Part shown: positions 36,958-44,607 of the stretch, piece by piece
Layout: each line of letters begins with the position of its first letter
Numbering within the stretch: position 1 is the stretch's first letter
Source: Bacillus niameyensis
GTDB lineage: Bacteria > Bacillota > Bacilli > Bacillales > Bacillaceae_C
Assembly: GCF_001375535.1 (NCBI RefSeq)
Contig: NZ_LN831197.1
Location: 2,920,001 to 2,964,607, forward strand
Length of the DNA stretch: 44,607 bases
Reading direction: 5' to 3'
Position numbers and translations under genes: made by a program
The notes under the pieces: generated by a model
What the model saw: the letters and a program-made list of their open reading frames with translations, nothing else
Databases searched by the model: none
What the model was told of the DNA's origin: nothing

Positions 36958-37836
36958 TCAATCTTCGTCCCAAACAGGCTTAAATGGCATTCCTGTTCGT
37001 AATACACCTCTCGTTTCAATTCCTCCAATTCCCTTTTCACCAGTAAGCGTATTTCTAAGCACATCCCAAACATTGATTCTTTCCATAAATGGAGTAAAGC
37101 AAATTTTAGCTACTATATAAACAGGGTCTAATGCATGGATATTGACTCGAAGTGGCGAACTAGCAAAGTTAGCTCCTGCATGAATAAGAGATTCAAAATG
37201 GGATTGACAGGCTCCTGCAAAAATAATAAGTTGGTCAAGATTTGGATTTCTTTTCCGAGCCTGCTTGACTGTTTCGACAAAATATTTGGAATGTCGGTAA
37301 GCATTTAGGTCAATCATTTTTCCTTTTGACTTTGAATACGCATCATGTCCCGTAATAACGAGAATATCTGGTCGATAATAATCCAATAAAGAATCAATGC
37401 GTTGGTGCATTTCCTTTTCATTACAGTGCACGCCGTAAACAGTCACGCCAAGTTTTTCATATAAATCAAGACATTTATCTAAATAGGTGCGGTCACCATC
37501 CAGATGCAGTATTCGGCCAGGTATTTGAAAATAGCTAATGTCTTGCTTGTAACCTTCCGTAGTGTTAAATTCTTGTTCATTGCGTAATAATTCAATATCC
37601 TGTTTGAATAGCTGGAGGGATTGTTCTTCTAATGAGCGTACTTCAGAGGATCTCTGTAGTTGTTCAGAATGACTTATTGGTATTAAGTCATCAATAGGTG
37701 CGTCTGCAATCAGACGGTAGTCTTCTCCATATAAAATAGCTACTTTCTGACCGTTAACCTCCATAATTTCGATCACTTTGAATAAAATGTCACAATTATG
37801 GGATAAGCGACCAACAATCTTATTTACTTCTATCAC
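36958..37836 (-). CDS. yabG: Sporulation-specific cysteine protease YabG
   Basis: YabG is made late in the mother cell and trims spore coat proteins with Tgl cross-linking. The C-terminal two thirds are nearly invariant: LVITGHDAYSKSKGKMIDLN (catalytic His region), AFGACQSHFE-like IIFAGACQSHFESLIHAGAN (catalytic Cys region) and PFMERINVWDVLRNTL. I start at GTG 37836, with TTGGAG 9 nt upstream, so it begins MIEVNKIVGRLSH and is 292 aa (290 in B. subtilis); a TTG five codons earlier is part of that ribosome binding site. A perfect sigma-K -10 lies about 40 nt upstream. Confidence 0.95.
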   Translation of the reverse strand: MIEVNKIVGRLSHNCDILFKVIEIMEVNGQKVAILYGEDYRLIADAPIDDLIPISHSEQLQRSSEVRSLEEQSLQLFKQDIELLRNEQEFNTTEGYKQDISYFQIPGRILHLDGDRTYLDKCLDLYEKLGVTVYGVHCNEKEMHQRIDSLLDYYRPDILVITGHDAYSKSKGKMIDLNAYRHSKYFVETVKQARKRNPNLDQLIIFAGACQSHFESLIHAGANFASSPLRVNIHALDPVYIVAKICFTPFMERINVWDVLRNTLTGEKGIGGIETRGVLRTGMPFKPVWDED

Positions 37837-37876
37837 AGTAGTCAACTCCAATGAACAGAGTAATTCGGTTATGGAT

Positions 37877-37904
37877 TAGGCTATGCGAAACATGCAAGCC
37901 TTGT
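37877..37904 (-). promoter_or_regulatory. Sigma-K promoter of yabG
   Basis: AC (37903-37904), 17 nt, CATAGCCTA (37877-37885) on the minus strand, an exact fit to AC-N16/17-CATAnnnTA. yabG is a known sigma-K gene. Confidence 0.82.
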
Positions 37905-37930
37905 GCCTGTTCATCGGATGATCGACATTC

Positions 37931-39368
<1,438 letters not shown>

Positions 39369-39521
39369 TTTTCCTCCAAAAGGTGAAACTTTTTCATTTT
39401 TAAAACGTCTAATGTATTGAGATAGTTTTCCCCTATCTTCCTTTCGGTTATCTTTTGAAACATGCCAGTGGGTCAAAAGATAGCCTCTTTTTAAGGATAC
39501 AATATTCTACTTGACTTATCC

Positions 39522-39550
39522 AAAAAAAGACGGAGATTATATTCTCCGCC
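39522..39550 (-). terminator. yabE terminator
   Basis: GGCGGAGA pairs with TCTCCGTC (one G-U) around a 6-nt loop, followed by seven T on the minus strand, 15 nt past the yabE stop. Confidence 0.9.
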
Positions 39551-39564
39551 TCGAAAATAATTAT

Positions 39565-40794
39565 TTAATTTAGTACACGAATTTTTACCTTTTTTCTACC
39601 AAAGCGATATGCTTGTTCCTTCGTCGGAACAAAAACGTCGATGCGATTTCCTTTAATAGCACCGCCTGTATCGCCAGCTATCGCATACCCGTATCCTTCT
39701 ACCCAAACCTTGGATCCAAGCGGAATCACGTTAGGATCCACAGCAATAACTTTGGAACCTGGATTCGCATGCAAATTAATCCCAGTAGCAGTAACACCAG
39801 AACATCCATTACAGCTAGCTGTGTAAGCGGTAGCACTCATATACATCTCTTTGCCGCCACTTGGAGTCTCCTGACTAGATGCTGTGTTTGCCTTGGATAC
39901 TCCTCTTGATGCTTGTGCAACAATAACCTTAGTTCCAACTGCAACAACTTTATCTTGACTTTCTTGTACTGTCTTTTCAGCAATTAACTTTCGGTCAACT
40001 TCTTTACCGTTTTCCTTAATTACTTCAAACTCTTTTTTCAACAGACCTTCTTTACCAGTCTGAACGACTTTTTCGGTGCCTTTTAAAAGATTAGCATCCT
40101 TTTTTGTTACGACAGTATAGTCAATCGGTTCTTCCACTACATCGGTGACCTTTTCAACGCGGATGACTTTAACAGTACTATTTGGTTCCACGTCTTCTTT
40201 CAGATTTGGTTCTACACGATCCAAATCGCCGAGTTTAATTCCTTGTTGTTTTAAAAAGTCAGCGACCGTAGTCGAAGTTGACCAAACATCCTTTTTCTTC
40301 TTGCCATCTGCTAAGGTTAATGCAAAAGCACGATCAATCTCCAATTTTAATTGATCTTTAATTTGATCTTCAACTGAAAAATTAAATTGATCATGTTCTT
40401 GTATCTTAATATTTTCCTCATCTAGAAATTCCTGCACAGTTTTGGCTGTTGTCCAATAGTATGATTGTTCATCGCCATCTTTTACAGCTATCTGCTTCGC
40501 CGGCTCCCAGCTAATTTCTATTTGATCCTCAAGTTTAGTGTCAAGTGAAAGTGATATATAGTCGGTTTCCTTTACAGGCACATTTTGTTCTTGTAATACA
40601 TCCCCAACTGTTGCAGCATGAGTTTTTACGACTACTTCTTCTCCGTCAATTGTAAGAGCAACTGTTTTTTTCGTTCCTTCAAAAGCGAGGACTGTCATAG
40701 AAGCGGAAAAAACTATGAAACTAGCAATCAAAATCCCTACTTTTCGTCGTGTTAACGATGAAAAAAGTGATTTTTTCTTGAGATTTGTGTTCAT
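39565..40794 (-). CDS. yabE: Cell-wall-active protein YabE with DUF348, G5 and 3D domains (Rpf/Sps-like)
   Basis: A 409-aa secreted or anchored wall protein. An N-terminal basic stretch and membrane helix (about 18-38, VGILIASFIVFSASMTVLAF) lead into three DUF348 repeats (near 40-210), each with an E-x-VxVKT or L-x-x-A-x-T-VxDxL pattern. A G5 domain (~210-290, including TEKVVQTGKEGLLKKEFEVI), a short S/T/G linker and a C-terminal 3D domain (MYMSATAYTASCNGCSGVTA, IDVFVPTKEQAYRFGRK) follow. The 3D aspartates suggest lytic transglycosylase activity. GGAGGAG precedes TTG-ATG; I use the ATG at 40794. Confidence 0.93.
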   Translation of the reverse strand: MNTNLKKKSLFSSLTRRKVGILIASFIVFSASMTVLAFEGTKKTVALTIDGEEVVVKTHAATVGDVLQEQNVPVKETDYISLSLDTKLEDQIEISWEPAKQIAVKDGDEQSYYWTTAKTVQEFLDEENIKIQEHDQFNFSVEDQIKDQLKLEIDRAFALTLADGKKKKDVWSTSTTVADFLKQQGIKLGDLDRVEPNLKEDVEPNSTVKVIRVEKVTDVVEEPIDYTVVTKKDANLLKGTEKVVQTGKEGLLKKEFEVIKENGKEVDRKLIAEKTVQESQDKVVAVGTKVIVAQASRGVSKANTASSQETPSGGKEMYMSATAYTASCNGCSGVTATGINLHANPGSKVIAVDPNVIPLGSKVWVEGYGYAIAGDTGGAIKGNRIDVFVPTKEQAYRFGRKKVKIRVLN

Positions 40795-40822
40795 CAAAAC
40801 ACTCCTCCTTCTTCTTCGAGAA

Positions 40823-40850
40823 ATTATACAGATTGTCTTTTAATTGTCAA
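40823..40850 (-). promoter_or_regulatory. Sigma-A promoter of yabE
   Basis: Perfect TTGACA (40845-40850), 16 nt, perfect TATAAT (40823-40828) on the minus strand. The start falls about 20 nt before the coding region, so there is no room for a leader riboswitch of the kind seen before some wall-hydrolase genes. Confidence 0.85.
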
Positions 40851-41014
40851 CTCCTATCTCTTTCGCAAGGTAAAATCTATTATGCATAGACTGCTATAAA
40901 AAAGAAAGAGAAAGTTATCGACAAATATCATCTGGAAGAAGCTAAGTTTTGTAGAATTAACGGGTTTTTCTGTGAAAACGGATCCTACTCTTTCACTTTT
41001 TTCATCGTTTTTTA

Positions 41015-41782
41015 TCAATCAATGCCGAATACTTTTTTTGCGTTAGCTGTTGTAATCGAAGCTACTTCTTCCAAACTTAATTCTCTTAACTCTGCAATTT
41101 GTTCTGCTACCAGTTTCACGTAAGCCGGTTCATTTCTTTTTCCCCGGTATGGATGTGGTGCTAAATAAGGACAATCTGTTTCAATAAGCAAGCGCTCCAT
41201 TGGAACTTGAACTGCCACCTCTTTTGGCTTTTTAGCATTCTTAAAAGTGACTGGACCACCAAGAGAAATGTAGAAGTTCATGTCTACACATTCTTTTGCT
41301 GTTTCAGCACTTCCACTGAAACAATGCATAATCCCACCGACTTCTCCTGCATCCTCTTCTTTTAAAATCTCTAGAATATCCTGTGTAGCATCTCGATTAT
41401 GTATGATGATAGGTAATTTTAACTTTTTTGCTAGTTTGATTTGTTTACGGAATACAGCTTTTTGAATATCCTTTGGTGACTTATCCCAATGGTAATCTAA
41501 TCCCATTTCTCCAAGTGCCACTACTTTCGGATGTTGTGCAACTTCCTCAAGCCAAACTAGGTCTTCGTCCTCCATATCAATAGCATCCACTGGATGCCAT
41601 CCGACACTTGCATAAATAAAATCATAACGATCAACTAACTCAATTGCTTTTTCAATCGTTTCACGATCAAAACCAACAACTGTCATAAACTCAACACCAG
41701 CTGCTTGCGCTCTAGCAATCGTTTCTTCCAAATCCTCAGCAAATTGGTCAGCATTTAAATGGACGTGAGTATCAAATAACAT
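41015..41782 (-). CDS. tatD: TatD family metal-dependent deoxyribonuclease (YabD)
   Basis: A TIM-barrel amidohydrolase-fold nuclease. Metal ligands are in FDTHVHLNADQF (His5, His7), LGEMGLDYHWD (Glu), IIHNRDA (His), IMHCFSG (His) and ETDCPYLAP (Asp). I start at ATG 41782 (MLFDTHVHLNA), with AAGGAG 10 nt upstream, giving 255 aa exactly as in B. subtilis; 20 upstream codons are open but unconserved. It follows metG, as in many Firmicutes. Confidence 0.96.
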   Translation of the reverse strand: MLFDTHVHLNADQFAEDLEETIARAQAAGVEFMTVVGFDRETIEKAIELVDRYDFIYASVGWHPVDAIDMEDEDLVWLEEVAQHPKVVALGEMGLDYHWDKSPKDIQKAVFRKQIKLAKKLKLPIIIHNRDATQDILEILKEEDAGEVGGIMHCFSGSAETAKECVDMNFYISLGGPVTFKNAKKPKEVAVQVPMERLLIETDCPYLAPHPYRGKRNEPAYVKLVAEQIAELRELSLEEVASITTANAKKVFGID

Positions 41783-41863
41783 TAATCTAAAACTCCTTCC
41801 TAGAAGTATACTCCATAATTTCGTAACATTTATCTCAGTCAACTAACATTTATATTACAAAGA

Positions 41864-41921
41864 AATAACATAGAGAGAAGGGATAAAAACATAAAATCCG
41901 CTTAAAACTCCCTATGTTATT
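41864..41921 (-). terminator. Hairpin between metG and tatD
   Basis: AATAACATAGGGAG pairs over 14 bp (one G-U) with CTCTCTATGTTATT around a 30-nt loop, then TTCTTTG on the minus strand. The stem is strong but the T run is poor, so it may terminate metG only partly or shape mRNA processing. Confidence 0.55.
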
Positions 41922-41960
41922 ATGTTTTCAATAATTATGGAAAATTATGGTATATTAAAT

Positions 41961-43919
<1,959 letters not shown>

Positions 43920-44048
43920 CTAAGTTCCCCTCCAGCTCTTTCATTGTGATTCTATTTCATTATCTAGTTACAGCGCCCAGCGACGCTTCCGCCTTTAATT
44001 GCATCATAACCTTTTGTATCTTCAAAATATACTCATGTATGCTATAAA

Positions 44049-44077
44049 ATTATACAAGTTTTGATAAACCTTTACAA
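44049..44077 (-). promoter_or_regulatory. Sigma-A promoter of metG
   Basis: TTGTAA (44072-44077), 17 nt, TATAAT (44049-44054) on the minus strand, leaving a ~120-nt leader. That leader contains GGCGGAAGCGTCGCTGGGCGC (43971-43991 region), which can form a small stem and resembles part of the 7733 repeat family. No T-box sequence is present. Confidence 0.7.
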
Positions 44078-44287
44078 ATCAATGACTGCGGGAGAAATCA
44101 TTAAAAACACATAATAAAAGGCAGACAGCAATCCCTTGCTACCTACCCGTGGATTAATATAAAATAGACTCTCGAAATTACGAGGCGTAAATTTGCCGAA
44201 CTTCCAAATGGCGTTAGTTCCTTTTTTTACAAACAAGGACATGATAAAGCCTCTCATGTCCCTTATGTGCCGTTTTATTCTCTGAAT

Positions 44288-44607
44288 GGGACATGATTCA
44301 ATGACAATCGTTACTATTTCACAGAAGATCAGTTCATTACGGGCACGATTCAGTGTCAATCGTTACCGTTTCATAGAAGATCAGCTCATTACGGGCACGA
44401 TTCAGTGTCAATCGTTACCGTTTCACAGAAGATCAGCTCATTACGGGCACGATTCAGTGTCAATCGTTACCGTTTCACAGAAGATCAACTCATTGCGGGC
44501 ACGATTCAGTGTCAATCGTTACCGTTTCACAGAAGATCAACTCATTGCGGGCACGATTCAGTGTCAATCGTTACCGTTTCACAGAAGATCAACTCATTGC
44601 GGGCACG
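44288..44607. repeat. 52-bp tandem repeat array, cut by the window edge
   Basis: GGGCACGATTCAGTGTCAAT recurs at 44341, 44393, 44445, 44497, 44549 and (cut) 44601, exactly every 52 nt; a diverged 53-nt copy starts at 44288. Copies differ by only a few bases (for example CAGCTCATTAC and CAACTCATTGC). Each unit holds a hairpin ACGATT-CAGTGTC-AATCGT. 52 is not a multiple of 3 and no frame is kept, so it is non-coding. Copies are contiguous with no spacers. In 44078-44287 I see no gene, only an 8-bp hairpin GGACATGA/TCATGTCC (44237-44261). Confidence 0.95.

Noticed and set aside
40795-41014. ydaO-type c-di-AMP riboswitch before yabE
   Set aside because: The perfect sigma-A promoter leaves only ~20 nt of leader, and no motif of that riboswitch is visible.
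43920-44050. T-box riboswitch in the metG leader
   Set aside because: No T-box core sequence or paired terminator/antiterminator was found.
44072-44359. 95-codon minus-strand frame near the array
   Set aside because: It begins inside the 52-bp repeats, overlaps the metG promoter and has no ribosome binding site.
44288-44607. Tandem units considered as a CRISPR array
   Set aside because: Units are contiguous 52-mers with no unique spacers, and no cas genes are in the window.

Overview
This window comes from the chromosome of a spore-forming, low-GC member of the Bacillaceae. The evidence is the 16S rRNA sequence, purine-rich ribosome binding sites throughout, a run of sporulation genes (spoIIE, yabP, yabQ, spoVT, fin, spoVG, sspF, yabG, yabM), and a gene order matching the Bacillus subtilis abrB-metS to lysS-rrn region near the replication origin. 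Every intact gene I can recognise is on the minus strand, so transcription runs from high to low coordinates. The window shows the region in reverse: metG is at the right end and 16S rRNA at the left.

Layout in transcription order. (1) 44607-39500: a 52-bp tandem repeat array at the edge, then metG, tatD and yabE (resuscitation/3D domain protein). (2) 39400-36000: rnmV, rsmA, yabG, veg and sspF. (3) 35700-33000: ispE, purR, ridA and spoVG. (4) 32900-30500: glmU and prs. (5) 30500-28400: an accessory pocket not found between prs and ctc in B. subtilis. It holds a decayed plus-strand gene, a small membrane-anchored hypothetical protein, a possible insertion-sequence end and a 119-bp palindromic repeat. 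(6) 28400-22300: ctc, pth, fin, mfd and spoVT. (7) 22150-16870: yabM, mazG, rqcP, yabP, yabQ, divIC and yabR. (8) 16500-8100: spoIIE, yabS, yabT, tilS, hpt and ftsH. (9) 8100-7680: two copies of a dispersed repeat. (10) 7680-4900: coaX, hslO and cysK. (11) 4800-2600: folP, folB, folK, yazB and a wrecked dusB. (12) lysS, then an rRNA operon of which only the 5' part of 16S is inside the window.

The genes combine translation and tRNA functions (metG, lysS, tilS, pth, ctc, rqcP, rRNA processing by rnmV and rsmA), nucleotide and cofactor supply (prs, hpt, purR, folate, pantothenate kinase, cysteine), cell envelope and division (glmU, divIC, yabM), quality control (ftsH, hslO, mfd) and sporulation. 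Readable promoters match several transcription regimes: sigma-A for rrn, veg, metG, purR and yabE; a Spo0A-type promoter with 21-bp spacing for spoIIE; sigma-H for spoVG; sigma-B for ctc; sigma-F/G for fin; sigma-G for spoVT; sigma-K for yabG.

Differences from the B. subtilis order are the most informative part. dusB is reduced to a roughly 300-bp relic with stops and frameshifts. The pabB-pabA-pabC genes normally between cysK and folP are absent, as is the yacD-type gene between hslO and cysK. The tRNA genes usually found between yabR and spoIIE are missing, and the gap holds two terminators flanking a repeat remnant. I found no clearly new multi-gene system. The unexplained material is the prs-ctc pocket, the repeat families and the 52-bp array.
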